Source of the DNA: Lucinisca nassula
Taxonomy: Eukaryota; Mollusca; Bivalvia; Lucinida; Lucinidae
Reading direction: 5' to 3'
Length of the DNA stretch: 64,000 bases
NCBI GenBank assembly: GCA_963580285.1
Contig: OY757024.1
Span: forward strand, 124,558,045-124,622,044
Each line of letters starts with the position of its first letter. Position 1 is the first letter of the stretch. The notes under the pieces were generated by a model. That model ran no database searches. It was not told where the DNA came from and saw nothing but the letters and a program-made list of their open reading frames with translations. The position numbers and the translations under genes were made by a program. This document shows, in pieces, positions 30,106-41,082 of this stretch.

Positions 30106-30211
30106 GGAAGGAGCAAGCTGCCAAGACTGTCCTCAAAGAATAAAACCCTTTTTAGGGCGAACTGTGTAAATAGAAAGTGATAATGGTAATATCCCTTGTG
30201 AAAAAAGGGCA

Positions 30212-30440
30212 TTAACCCATTTTGTAACAGAAACCCTTAAACAGGTACCCTGGCAAAGATTGCAGGCCCAGATCAGATGCAGCAGAATGCGGCATCTGAT
30301 CAGGGCCTACACTATTTGCAAAAAATTCAGCCATTTTCCTAATCTCTTTTGAAGAAAACACAACCTGGCACTCCCAAATTTTTAAATGGACTCATGCTTT
30401 ATATAAGGAGGAAGATTCCATTTGGTACAAAAAGGGTTAA
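30212..30440. mobile_element. MITE family B
   Basis: TTAACCCATTTTGTAACAG … GGTACAAAAAGGGTTAA with the shared palindromic core. Confidence 0.8.
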
Positions 30441-31326
30441 ATATGAGCCCCTTCATGAGAAGACCTGGCTCCGAGGTCATTATTCAAATATATTGTAATT
30501 TTTTTCCTCCTAAAAATGAAAAGTTTCAGAAAAAAATTCCGATATTTTCCATATTTCTGCTCAAAACAAACATTGTGGGAACTCGTTAGTTGAGGCGGTT
30601 CTAACATACCTGTGATATCTCCCGGATCATGCGGGAGGCTCCCGCATTTGAAGCATACCTCCCGCTCTCCCGTCCGGGAGACAGAATCTCCCGCATTTGC
30701 AATTTTCCTGTCCCTGATTTTTTCCAGAGCTACCATTTGCGCTAAGCGGTAACTGACTTAAAATTTTCACTGCTGCAGGCAATTAACAAAGGGCAGGAGA
30801 ATATATCGGAGAATTAACGGTAAACATCAACTTCAAAAAAGCCGATAATCCTTTCTGTCTCAGCTGACTGCACAGAATAAACATGATCTGGCTGCCAGTA
30901 AAGATTACATAAGCTTATGTAATTTATTTACTGTTAATTCTTAAGAGAGCGGTGCTTCTGCACTCAGTAGTTCAGATACTCACAAGGTGACAGTCACAGT
31001 TCTATTTCAATTATATTTAGATTAGATTTAATTGAAATTGTGCGTTTATTTTCCCATTCTTTTTCACTGTTTGTTCCTTTTATATCACTCTCCCATATGT
31101 CTTTTGTTTTTCTATTTTATGTAAACTTAGAAATTTTGATTTGGAAAGTGGAAAATAGTTATTATTTACCAATCAATAACGAGTAATTACTAAAAGTCAT
31201 GAAATCAACAGCAGATTTTTTTATTTGGAAATTGCTCCCCTTGAGTAAGCTTTGTACAAGTACTGTATTTAAAAAAAAATTGTGACCGGGAACTTCATGT
31301 TAGTGAAATCTAATAAGTGTGCATTT
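30441..31326. other. No gene recognised; clustered CTCCCG motifs
   Basis: At 30612-30710 the words CTCCCGCATTTG and GCTCTCCCGTCCGGGAG recur, some as small inverted pairs. A minus-strand open frame (30437-30736) covers them but matches no domain I know. The remainder is AT-rich. Confidence 0.3.
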
Positions 31327-32620
31327 ATTAGCTCACCTGAAGGAAGGTCATGGTGAGCTTTTGTGACTGGGAGATGTCCGGCGTCGTCGTCCGTCGTGCG
31401 TCGTCCGTGCGTAAACTTTTCTTGTGAACACACCAGAGGTCACAGTTTTGGGCCAATCATCATAAAATTTGGTCAGAATGATCACCGTGACAATATCTCG
31501 GTCAAATTCGAATGTGGGTCATGTTGGGTCAAAAAGTAGGTCAGTAGGTCAAATCATATAAAAACTTTGTGAGCATACTAGAGACCACAGTTTTGGTCTG
31601 ATCATCATTAAACTTGCTCAGAATTATCATCTTAACAATATCTCGGTCAAGTTCGAATATGGGTCATGTTGGGTCAAAAAGTAGGTTAGTAGGTCAAATA
31701 ATAGAGAAACCTTGTGAACACACTAGAGGCCACAGTTTTAGTCTGATCATCATCAAACTTGCTAAGAATGACCATCTTGACAATATCTAAGTAAATTTCG
31801 AAAATAGGTCATGTTGGGTCAAAATGTAGGTCAAATCATTGAAAAACCTTGTGAACATACAAGAGGCCACAGTTTTGGTCCAATCATCATTAATCTGAAT
31901 GATCATCTTGACAATATCTCAGTCTAGTTTGAATATGGATCATGTTGGGTCAAAAAGTAGGTCAGTAGGTCAAATTGAAGAAAAACCTTGTCACCACACT
32001 AGAGGCCACAGATTTAATCTGATTTTCATCAACCTTGCTCAGAAAGCTCATCTTGGCAATATCTAAGTCAAGTTCGGCAAAAAGTAGATCAGTAGGTCAA
32101 ATAATTAATAAACCTTGTGAACAAACTAGAGGCTACAGTTTTAGTCCAATCATCATCAAACTTGCTCAGAATGATCTTCTTGACAATGTCTCGGTTAAGT
32201 TCGAATATGGGTCATGTCGGGTCAAAAAGTAGGTCAGTAGGTCAAATCATAGAAAAACGTTCTGAACACACTAGAGGCAACAATTTTAGTCGCATTATCA
32301 TCAAACTTGCTTAGAATGATCATCTTGACTATATCTTGATCAAGTTTAAAAATCAAAAAGTAGATCGTTAGGTTATTTTGTAATAACTGTGGATCTGTTT
32401 AAGATAGAGCCTGCATATTTGGCATGTAGGTTCCTTGTGACAAGGGCTTCCACTCATACAAAATGACCTGTAACCTTGACATGTGACCTTCTTTATCATC
32501 ACTTTTGAACCAATTGAGATAGTGCCTTCATATTTGGAATGTTTGTTCTGTGTGACAAGGACTTCCCACCCATACACAAATTTTGACCTTGATTTTTTGG
32601 GGCCAACCTGCAATTGTCAT
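31327..32620 (+). mobile_element. Tandem-core element, 146-bp units, plus orientation
   Basis: Head TTAGCTCACCTGAAGGAAGG with hairpin to CATGGTGAGCTTTTG, a CGTCGTCCGTCGTGCG tract, then about six 146-bp units marked AAGTAGGTCAGTAGGTCAAA. The unit is the same as in 57960-59440, read on the other strand. The last part (32390-32600) switches to the 139-bp-type core. The right end is not sharply defined. Confidence 0.7.
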
Positions 32621-33639
32621 AAAATGGTATTAATTTTAGCATGGACTGCTTTACATATACATGTATTTATGAACAGGGTGTTCTGAGAAAGGCCAAAAAA
32701 GTTGCCTGCACAGACTATATGAATAGTGCTAGAAGTAATGCTTATCATTGAAGAGTACTTTGTGCTTTGGGTCTGTTCAGTAGCAGTAAAACCCAGCACT
32801 GGATAAAGAGGAGGACAGGAAACATTTTAGGATATCTTTTCTAATCAAGTATGTCTACACTTAAGCATGTTGCGGGTACTTTCAACAATCAGGTGATACT
32901 GACAAATACCCACAACGTCACATCAATGGACTTGTGGTCACAGCATTGTTTGTAAACAACCTACAACTTGCTATTTTAGAATTAAACTTGACAAAATATG
33001 TTCCTATCATTTTAATTAAGTAGTTCCAGTTCCTTTGTACATCTAAACCACAAAAAATGACAAGAAAAAAAACTCTTAAACATGCCTTCAGAAAGTCTCC
33101 CTCCTTGGGACCCCAATCTCCCTCATCTGAGAAGCAAATCTCCCTCATGGTCAACATAAAATTATCACAGGTATGTTCTAAAGGGTACCCACATTCTAAA
33201 GAGTACCTAAAGAGTATTCTAAAGAGTACCCACATTCAAAAGAGTACCCATATTCTGTATCTTTTTTTTTTTTTTTAAGCAGAATTGCTCGAGGCGTAGA
33301 TTGTGGGAAATCATTTGAACTGCTTCGTTTTAATGATGAACTGAAGTGAGCATAAAATTTGTAATGCCCCTAAAAATTAAAACACAAAAAGTGATGGTAA
33401 CTTCCTCTTCAGCAGAAAATGTCATTTGTCCTGGTCATAAATTTAAAAACACTAACTATTGTTGGCATTTAAAAATTTATGAGGAGGGCAAATTTCAATC
33501 TCCATTGCTTTACACATGAAAAGTGTTATACATGTATAATGTTTTTGCCACGTGTGTTCAGCCTGTTCATAATGCATTATGTCCATGTGAAATAAGTGTC
33601 CAACATGGTGTCAGAAATGACAACTATTAGTAAAAAATG
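32621..33639. other. No gene recognised; short tandem GAGTACCC repeats
   Basis: AAAGAGTACCCACATTC-type words recur 4-5 times at 33176-33255, before a T run. A decayed family D hairpin is at 32868-32925. No coding domain seen. Confidence 0.4.
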
Positions 33640-33835
33640 ATAACACCTTTCTTATTTTTGCCCCAAAACATAGATTGTGGGTGCTCGTTAGAACCGCCTC
33701 AATGAGGCGGTTCTAACGAGTACCCACAATCTATGTTTTTGGGCAAAAATAAGGCAGATAATGTATACCCCATAAACCCCACTTTTCTCTATATAAAGTG
33801 GGGTTTAGGGGGTCTTTGTTTCACGGACTGTTATC
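33640..33835. mobile_element. Family D hairpin, near-perfect stem
   Basis: CATAGATTGTGGGTGCTCGT … ACGAGTACCCACAATCTATG around AACCGCCTCAATGAGGCGGTT. Followed by CCCCATAAACCCCACTTTTC / AAAGTGGGGTTTAGGGGG. Confidence 0.75.
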
Positions 33836-34097
33836 ATGATGTCTGGGAAAATGGTCCTGAACGGGAACTGAGACTGTTTTGTTAATGTATTTTAAGTGTA
33901 CGGTGTAGACCTTTACTAGATGCCACAGTCTAAACTCGGTCAACAGTGTTTTTCAATGTCCCAGTTTATGAGCCCCGTCCGTATTTCACAGATAACCTCT
34001 TAACATTGCACTGGGACATCACAGAAACAAGAATGGAGTGGTTAAAAAGTAAACAATAATACCATAATTATCCTAATTATTGAGACAGCCAGGCCTA

Positions 34098-34165
34098 AGC
34101 AAACAGTGCAGATCCAGATCGGACTGTCCCTGAAGGATCAGTCCGATCAAGATCTATACTGCACC
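34098..34165. repeat. Shared palindromic core, isolated copy
   Basis: GCAAACAGTGCAGATCCAGA … CGATCAAGATCTATACTGC. Right flank (CTTGAACTCCTTCCGAG) recurs inverted around 34690, so both belong to another hairpin family. Confidence 0.55.
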
Positions 34166-34328
34166 ATTCCAACTGCACTTCTTGAACTCCTTCCGAGATT
34201 GTAAAACAAATTTGTTAAAATTTTAGGAGAATTACAAGTCCTCAAAGTTTCCAAATTTTGAGGACTTTTATGGTACCTGGTCAGTGATAATTAAGTGGAC
34301 AGTAGCAGATGGAAAAGCTTCTAAAGTT

Positions 34329-34549
34329 TTAACCCATTGTATGTGGGAAAACCCTAAAGGGGAACCTTCACAAACAGTGCAGGCCCAGATCAGAACACCG
34401 CGTCTGATCAGGGCCTGCACTATTTGCTAACAGAGTTTTCCGTCAAAAATAGAACAAAAACGAAAAAATAGGCCTGACAGCCCTTATATGACAAATGGAC
34501 TTGTCCAACATATAGCAATGGAAGAGTCCGCCAGTATACAATGGGTTAA
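34329..34549. mobile_element. MITE family C
   Basis: TTAACCCATTGTATGTGGG … CAGTATACAATGGGTTAA, with the shared core. Confidence 0.8.
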
Positions 34550-34708
34550 TAACTTGAGAGTTAATTAATAAACAACTGACCCATTGATTTGTAGTTCCCT
34601 AAAAATCCTAAAAATTCAGACACCTTGAGAATTTTTTGTAATTGTCCTATAATTTTGACAAAATTCGTTTCACAATCCAGGAAGGAGTCTTAAGAAGTGC
34701 ATAGGGAA

Positions 34709-34815
34709 TGGCAAACAGTGTAGACACTGATCAGACTGCTCCTTCAGAAGAAGTCTGATATGGATCTGCACCCCTGATTCAACAGCTCCTGATCTGGATC
34801 TGTACTGTTTGCTTT
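34709..34815. repeat. Shared palindromic core, inverted relative of 34098
   Basis: GGCAAACAGTGTAGACACTG … TCTGGATCTGTACTGTTTGC with part of the right arm duplicated. The stretch 34860-35300 holds no gene I recognise. Confidence 0.5.
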
Positions 34816-35420
34816 GACCTATCTGTCCAAATACTTGGGATTATTGTGGTACTCAATGGTTGACATCATCATGTAACATTGTTTTTTAAAAGTTTTTAAT
34901 GGTGCTTGCTTTCTTATAGTATTACAGTCCAACCTGTGTTAAGCAAGCACCTAAGTAAGCGGCGATCAAAATGTGCTTGCTGAAGACAGGTCCTTGCTTA
35001 ATACTGGTGAATTTTTATGCATTTGCCTTTTTCGGGAACCAAAAGCATGCTTGCTTAAGACAGGTTGCTTGCTTGATAGAGGTGACCACTATGACTGGTT
35101 TAATTTTATTTACAATTTTTAAATTGGACAGATATTTAAGGGCTTTTGACTTGGAATAATTGTATTGAAATTGGTCTTTGTGCTAGTTAATTTTAATTGT
35201 GTGATCATCTCTTACTTGTTGTTTTAAACAAACTTGCCAGTGTAAGTACAATGACCTACCTCACCAAATGGTTTCCTGGACAGTTGTCCTGGTTACCATC
35301 CATTGCATCACGAAAACACGCCTATATAAATTTGACCCCCTTAAACCCCACTTTTATGTAGTAAAACTGCAGGGTTATACATTATTTTTCTTATTTCTGC
35401 TCAAAAACAAAGATTGTGGG

Positions 35421-35649
35421 TGTTAAATTGCTATTGTTTTGCTGGCCACTGGACGTGGGTATACTTGTGCTGGGTAACGCAATGACACAAAACGTGTATG
35501 CTCTAGTTAGAATCTATTAAGTAACTGCTGCAGGAGAATAATATCCAGAGCTGGAGCGGAGGATAGAGCATGCGCAGTGAGGAAGCAGAGTGAGTCAGTA
35601 GTAGGTAAATAAAGTAAAGTACATGTAGCTTAAAGTACATAATACAACA
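35421..35649 (-). repeat. 3' LTR of the intact gypsy element
   Basis: 229 bp, identical by eye to 40044-40272. In element sense it begins TGTTGTATTATGTAC and ends GCAATTTAACA. The purine tract CAAAACAAAGGGGA (element sense) lies at 35650-35663. Confidence 0.95.
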
Positions 35650-35842
35650 TCCCCTTTGTTTTGAAAAAGAAGAATGCAGGTGTGCATAAAATATTGCAAG
35701 TTAAAATTTATGAATGAATTGTTCAAAGAACTGTAGTAAAATCAGCTGTTTCGTTTTACTACGAAATTCCACAAATGTTTTTCTTCTGTTCAAGTACTTG
35801 AAAGCTGTAATGTTAATCAGTGTCAGATTCTAAGATAAAAGT

Positions 35843-38800
35843 TTATTTCACCCATTCGTCACCACTGTACTTTTGGTTAGGCCTCACTTCCCGACCTGAT
35901 CTGGTTTTCAGACAAGTAGGCGGTTGCTGCTTTGTGTTGGCATCCGGAACCTTGTCCTGGATCTTGATTGCAACATTTTGAGGTTCTGGCCGGGAGCTTA
36001 AATTTCCAGCTAAATCCTGCGTGCTGGAGGGAGTGTTGGGAATGGAACCTTGTGACCTAGTAACACGTTTTTCAAATTGCTGACTCCTAATTTGGGGATG
36101 TGGCATTACATTTTGCGTAGGTGTTTTGTTTAGGAACTTTCTGTTTCGGCGGTAAACAGCGCCTTCTGGTGTTCGCACATTGTATGAATGCTCATTGTGC
36201 TGCGAAACGACCTTAGCCGGTTCCCAGAGCTTGTCTCTCTGCACGTGCACCGATTCACCTATTTTGAGAGGTGAAAGTTTTCGCGCTGTTCTGTCATATT
36301 GCGCTTTTGATTTTACTTGATGTTCCGTCATTGACTTTCTCGCCTTTTTTGAATCAATTGCTTTGGGTGCAAGTTGTTCATTTGTTGACGGTAAGAGAGA
36401 TCTAAGACGGCGGCAAAACATCAGTTCGGCAGGTGTCAGTCCACCACACGATTTTAACGGTGAATTGCGGTATTGCAATAATGGCAAGTACGGATCTCGG
36501 TTGTCATCTTTTGCTTTTTGTAGCATGCGTTTTGCAACTTTTACGTATACTTCGGCGAGGCCATTCGAACTAGCATGAGTAGGGCTTGATATCTCATGCG
36601 TGATACCCCAGTCGCTACAGAACTGTTCGAATTGTTCAGATGTGAAGTAGGCACCTCCATCGGTTTTTAACTTTTCACAAATCCCATATCTGCTGAAGTG
36701 CACTTTAAGTTTACGCACAATCATAACACTTTTCGTGTTCGGAAGTGGGTCAATTTCAAACCAATGACTGTACGCGTCTACCAAAACCATGTACTCTTGA
36801 TTGTTCCACGTGAACAGATCCAATGACAGGTTTTGCCAAGGTCTTTGAGGCACGTCATGGGAGTGTAGCGGTTCATTACGATTGGAGTCTTTGTACTTGT
36901 TGCAAATTAAGCAACTTTGCACAAATTCTGTGATCTGTTTCGCCATGCCTGGCCAAAACATTATATCGCATGCTCTACCGACTGATTTGTCGATGCCAAA
37001 ATGACCAATATGCACAGCCTTGATCATTTCGTCGCGCATTGAGGACGGAATGACTAATTTCTGTCCTTTGAACACAATGCCATGTTCGCATGCAATCTCG
37101 TCGCGATGGTTCCAGTACTGCAGCGCAGTTTCCGGACAGTCCTGTCTTCTTTCTGGCCAACCAGTTTCTATGACTCGGATAAGCGCTTGCATTTGTTCAT
37201 CTTCGCGCGTCGCGTCCTGAATCTGTTTTATCTTGATATCGCTTACGGGCAATGACCTAATAACGGTATGTACATGCGTGTCAAGTCCTTGAATCAGACT
37301 TGGGAAGGTCTCGCTGACATAATTCCTACTGAGGGCGTCGCCTAGCGGTATGTTCTTGCCTCTGCAATGTATGACTTGAATGTCAAATTGTTGCAGTTGC
37401 AAAATAAGTCTCTGTAGCCTCGGCGAGGCACTGCAAAGAGGCTTTTTCATGATTGATTCAATCGGTTTGCAGTCGGACTCTACTACGGTTCTGCGGCCGT
37501 ATATGTAATGTTTGAAACGTGTGCATCCAAATAGGATCGCAAGCATCTCTTTTTCAATTTGTGCATACCTAACCTCAGTTTGCGTCAGTGTTTTAGATGC
37601 ATATGCAATCGGCTTTCCGTCTTGCATGCAACATGCACCTAAGCCCTTAGATGATGCATCAACCTGCAGGCGCACAGGTTTGTTACTATCGTAATAGCTC
37701 AGTACGGGCGTTTGCGTAAGTGCTGTTTTCACTTGCTCAAATGCTGCAGACTGTCGACTCGTCCATCTAAAGTCAACGTCATCATGCACAAGCTCACGCA
37801 TGGGGCTTGTAATGTCGGACAGATTCTTCTGAAACTTTGTGAGATATGTTATCATGCCTAGCAATGTCTCCAACTCGGAGCGATCTTTCGGATCCGGCAT
37901 GTTCAGAATAGCACTGACTTTTTCCGGGTCCGGGCGAAGACCTTCTGCCGAAATCACGTGACCGAAATACTTGACCTCAGACAAGCCTATCTGAATTTTC
38001 TCGGCGTTCCAACGCAATCCGTGTTCCCGGGATTTTGCAAGCATGTTCAACAAATTTCGGTCATGTTCCGCACGTGTGCGTCCAAAAATCAGGCAGTCAT
38101 CGCAAATCGAGGTTACTCCTTGCAAGCCCTCGAAAATTTCATCAACCTTTCGCTGGAATATGTCCTGGGCGGACCGGATTCCCATAGGCAATCTGAGATA
38201 GCGGTAACGTCGAAACGGCGTATTGAACGTGGTCAACATTGACGACGGTTTGTCCAGTCGAATAGACCAGTAACCTTTCGTTGCATCAAGTACGCTGAAG
38301 TACTTAGCACCACTCAATTGTGATGTGATATCATCAATGGAGCGCATAGGGTAATAAGGCCTTTTGATATTGTCATTTAACGCCTTTGGGTCTAAACAGA
38401 CCCTCAATTTCCCATTGCTCTTCTCAACGCATACCAGACTATTGACCCAACTTGTAGGTTCGGTCACCTTGCAGATTATTTGCTTTGATTCCATAGACTC
38501 TAACTCGGCTTTGAGTTTGTCTTGCAGACCGAAAGGTACTTTTCTCGCGGGGCATACTACAGGTACGGCATCTTCTTTCAAATGCAGCGAGCATGTTCCA
38601 GGTAACAAGCCAATGCCTTCAAAAAGGTCCTTATGACTCTTAAGGATCGCTGACTTGTCTAGACCTTCACTCGAAAGGTCAACAGAATGGGTCAACTGTA
38701 TGAGACCAAGATCTAGTGATGTTCTAAGGCTTAACAGCGGCGGTGCAGAGCTCTCTACGACATAGAATACTGTGTTAGTAGATTTGTTTTTGTACACGCA

Positions 38801-39952
38801 ATCTAACGTAACTTTCCCACGCACTGATAAATTATCACCTGTGTAGGCGGTTAAGGTTGCTTTAGACGGTTCTAAGGGGAGATCAAACTCAAGTGATTCA
38901 AAGATGGAATACGGGAGGCAGTTAATTTGTGAACCTGTATCAATTTTGCAATCAATTTCCTGACAATGATTTTGGGTGCCAACCGAGACTTTGACAAATA
39001 CTTGATCAGGTGAGGAAGAAGAATTTTGGCCTACCGTGTGAACGAAAAATCTATCCAAGGTATCATCACTATAGTCACTGTCATAAGACACTTCACCGCT
39101 TACTTCATGCACTGATTTTGACGATCTACAAAGTTTTGCAAAGTGGTTGTACTTTGAACATTTGTGACATTTTTGTCCATACGCTGGACAGTCTGTTTTT
39201 GTCTTATGTTTATTTTTGCCACAATAGTCGCATCTGTCCCTCGTTTGTCGGGTGCCCTGATTCGTCTGATCCCGCGATTGTCGAGTGCCCTGTAGCTTAC
39301 TGCTCTGGTCCCGCGATTGTCGAGTGCCCTGTCGGGATTTGCCTCGTCCTCTGCCACGACCCTGGTAATGCGTGACAGTGTCAACAGCCGCATTGGCCGC
39401 CTGATTGCCTATAGCCTCTGCTTGTGGAAGGCTTAATTCGTATGAATGGGCAATATCCAAGCACCTTTGTAGTGTTAATCCTGAGCCTTCAAGGATTAGC
39501 TTTTTGCGAATCGTAGCTGATCGTACACCAAACACTATGTGATCTCTTATTTGTTCGTCATTCATCGTCGCTGGATATTCGCAATCCTTAATTAAAGTTT
39601 TTAATTCTGTGACGAACTGCTCGAACGTTTCTCCTTCTTTCTGTGTTCGGGACTTAAACAAGTATCTGTTGTAAATTGTATTGCTTTTTGGCTTGCAATA
39701 TTCTTCGAATTTGTCATAGTACGTTTTCAGTAATTTCTCGTCTCCCTCTGGAATTTCCCATGTACTGTAAATGTGCCTTCCTTTGTCCCCTACCCACAGC
39801 ATTAGGTAGTTACACTGGATAGCTTCTGTTTTATTTGACAAAGGTCCTTTAAACATAAATTCAGCATGTTCTTTGAAGCGCTTAAATGCTGTTTTCAAGT
39901 CTTTGGACTCCCAGTCCATACGCGGAGATTCCTGTCTATTGTGATTATCCAT
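35843..39952 (-). CDS. Gag-Pol polyprotein, intact (protease, RT, RNase H, integrase)
   Basis: 1369 codons, no stop or frameshift. The gag domain occupies about residues 1-230. Two zinc knuckles follow: CDYCGKNKHKTKTDC near 240 and CHKCSKYNHFAKLC near 260. Protease DTGSQ is near 336. RT shows LDATKGYW near 554 (motif A Asp) and ICDDCLIFG near 615 (catalytic DD, with Ile-Cys in place of the usual Tyr-x). RNase H shows QVDASSKGLGA near 763 and DALSRN. The integrase zinc site is HIGHFGIDKS…CLICNK near 983-1025, with catalytic D near 1044, D near 1097 and E near 1133 (35 residues between the last two). No chromodomain is seen. All catalytic residues expected are present. Confidence 0.95.
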   Translation of the reverse strand: MDNHNRQESPRMDWESKDLKTAFKRFKEHAEFMFKGPLSNKTEAIQCNYLMLWVGDKGRHIYSTWEIPEGDEKLLKTYYDKFEEYCKPKSNTIYNRYLFKSRTQKEGETFEQFVTELKTLIKDCEYPATMNDEQIRDHIVFGVRSATIRKKLILEGSGLTLQRCLDIAHSYELSLPQAEAIGNQAANAAVDTVTHYQGRGRGRGKSRQGTRQSRDQSSKLQGTRQSRDQTNQGTRQTRDRCDYCGKNKHKTKTDCPAYGQKCHKCSKYNHFAKLCRSSKSVHEVSGEVSYDSDYSDDTLDRFFVHTVGQNSSSSPDQVFVKVSVGTQNHCQEIDCKIDTGSQINCLPYSIFESLEFDLPLEPSKATLTAYTGDNLSVRGKVTLDCVYKNKSTNTVFYVVESSAPPLLSLRTSLDLGLIQLTHSVDLSSEGLDKSAILKSHKDLFEGIGLLPGTCSLHLKEDAVPVVCPARKVPFGLQDKLKAELESMESKQIICKVTEPTSWVNSLVCVEKSNGKLRVCLDPKALNDNIKRPYYPMRSIDDITSQLSGAKYFSVLDATKGYWSIRLDKPSSMLTTFNTPFRRYRYLRLPMGIRSAQDIFQRKVDEIFEGLQGVTSICDDCLIFGRTRAEHDRNLLNMLAKSREHGLRWNAEKIQIGLSEVKYFGHVISAEGLRPDPEKVSAILNMPDPKDRSELETLLGMITYLTKFQKNLSDITSPMRELVHDDVDFRWTSRQSAAFEQVKTALTQTPVLSYYDSNKPVRLQVDASSKGLGACCMQDGKPIAYASKTLTQTEVRYAQIEKEMLAILFGCTRFKHYIYGRRTVVESDCKPIESIMKKPLCSASPRLQRLILQLQQFDIQVIHCRGKNIPLGDALSRNYVSETFPSLIQGLDTHVHTVIRSLPVSDIKIKQIQDATREDEQMQALIRVIETGWPERRQDCPETALQYWNHRDEIACEHGIVFKGQKLVIPSSMRDEMIKAVHIGHFGIDKSVGRACDIMFWPGMAKQITEFVQSCLICNKYKDSNRNEPLHSHDVPQRPWQNLSLDLFTWNNQEYMVLVDAYSHWFEIDPLPNTKSVMIVRKLKVHFSRYGICEKLKTDGGAYFTSEQFEQFCSDWGITHEISSPTHASSNGLAEVYVKVAKRMLQKAKDDNRDPYLPLLQYRNSPLKSCGGLTPAELMFCRRLRSLLPSTNEQLAPKAIDSKKARKSMTEHQVKSKAQYDRTARKLSPLKIGESVHVQRDKLWEPAKVVSQHNEHSYNVRTPEGAVYRRNRKFLNKTPTQNVMPHPQIRSQQFEKRVTRSQGSIPNTPSSTQDLAGNLSSRPEPQNVAIKIQDKVPDANTKQQPPTCLKTRSGREVRPNQKYSGDEWVK

Positions 39953-40029
39953 TCTTGCACTTTATCACAATTATGTTACAGTTTTGCACGATCCAAAATT
40001 CAGCACAAATGTCCTTTAAACGTAGCTGT

Positions 40030-40043
40030 CCATTCTGACACCA
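40030..40043 (-). other. Primer binding site, tRNA-Leu-like
   Basis: Element sense reads TGGTGTCAGAATGG immediately after the 5' LTR. The first 11 bases match the complement of an animal tRNA-Leu 3' end (TGGTGTCAGAA…); the rest is offset by one base. A tRNA-Leu primer is the best guess. Confidence 0.6.
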
Positions 40044-40272
40044 TGTTAAATTGCTATTGTTTTGCTGGCCACTGGACGTGGGTATACTTGTGCTGGGTAA
40101 CGCAATGACACAAAACGTGTATGCTCTAGTTAGAATCTATTAAGTAACTGCTGCAGGAGAATAATATCCAGAGCTGGAGCGGAGGATAGAGCATGCGCAG
40201 TGAGGAAGCAGAGTGAGTCAGTAGTAGGTAAATAAAGTAAAGTACATGTAGCTTAAAGTACATAATACAACA
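40044..40272 (-). repeat. 5' LTR of the intact gypsy element
   Basis: 229 bp, promoter copy. No clear TATA box is visible in element sense. It is followed with no gap by the primer site. Confidence 0.95.
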
Positions 40273-41082
40273 GTGGGTACTCGTTAGAACCGGTTCGAAC
40301 GAGTATCCACAATCTATGTTTTGAGCAGAAATAAGAAAAATATCGAATTTTACATCAGAAAATTGTCTTTTTTTGGTGGTAAAATTTGCAATGTATTTGT
40401 ATAGGCGTGTTTTCGTAATGGTTATTGATTTTAACTATCACCATGCTGAACCCAAATACATCCTTTTTAGCTCACCAGAGCTGAAGGCAGTTGTCCGTCG
40501 TAGTCAGCACTTTTAAACATCTCCTCTGAAGCCTCTGGGCCGATTGGGCCCAAATTTTATCTGTAGCATCTTTGGGCTTGGGGATTGAAAGTTTGTTTTT
40601 TATGAAAATCAGCTCATTAGTCTGGTTGCTATGGCAACTTAGAGTTTCTGTAGACTTATAATGGGGAAAATTGAAAAATGGCATTTACTGCCAAGTCATT
40701 GCAGATATTTTGACAGAACTTTTATAGAAATGTTTCTTGAGTAAACTTCTCTCAGCCACATGCTTTTATGCCAACCTGAGGGTCCCCCCCCCCATCCCCC
40801 ATTATGCCTGGGCCATGCCCCATGCCCTCCACTTCATAGAAGGCCATATATCACAGAAACCATTCAGATCCCGACCCCTAAACCATATACGAGGAGTGTT
40901 CAAATATGAATGCAAGTAGAACGTTTTCTCATGCACTAATGCGAAAATCACCTGGAAATAAATATCACAGCGTAGAAAACATTTTACCTGTACATTGATA
41001 CCAAACCTGTTAAAATCCGTACACTTTAGCTATGTATATCGTTCAATAAACACTGTCTACTCTTGCATACTAATACAAAACA

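Larger units (their letters stand above)
35421..40272 (-). mobile_element. Full-length Ty3/gypsy LTR retrotransposon, apparently intact
   Basis: A 4852-bp element on the minus strand. Two 229-bp LTRs, identical by eye, have TG…CA ends and a perfect 5-bp target duplication GTGGG (35416-35420 and 40273-40277). A primer site lies directly against the 5' LTR, and a purine tract directly against the 3' LTR. One uninterrupted gag-pol frame fills the interior. Size, single frame, short LTRs and primer type resemble the Steamer-like elements described in clams, but family placement is inferred. It is inserted inside a hairpin MITE (35306-40420). No env-like frame is present. Confidence 0.93.
35306..40420. 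mobile_element. Family D MITE split by the intact gypsy element
   Basis: Left end CATCACGAAAACACGCCTAT at 35306, right end TATAGGCGTGTTTTCGTAAT to 40420. The retrotransposon landed in the GTGGG of the hairpin arm. The MITE is otherwise complete. Confidence 0.85.

Noticed and set aside
30437..30736. 99-codon minus-strand frame with CFKCGSLPHDPG
   Set aside because: It overlaps repeated CTCCCG words and part of a MITE; no recognisable domain and no splice context, so not called as a gene.
36363..39393. Short open frames on both strands within the gag-pol region
   Set aside because: Shadows of the 1369-codon minus-strand frame; no domains.
35421..40272. Endogenous retrovirus with env
   Set aside because: No additional frame between pol and the 3' LTR; structure is that of a retrotransposon without envelope.
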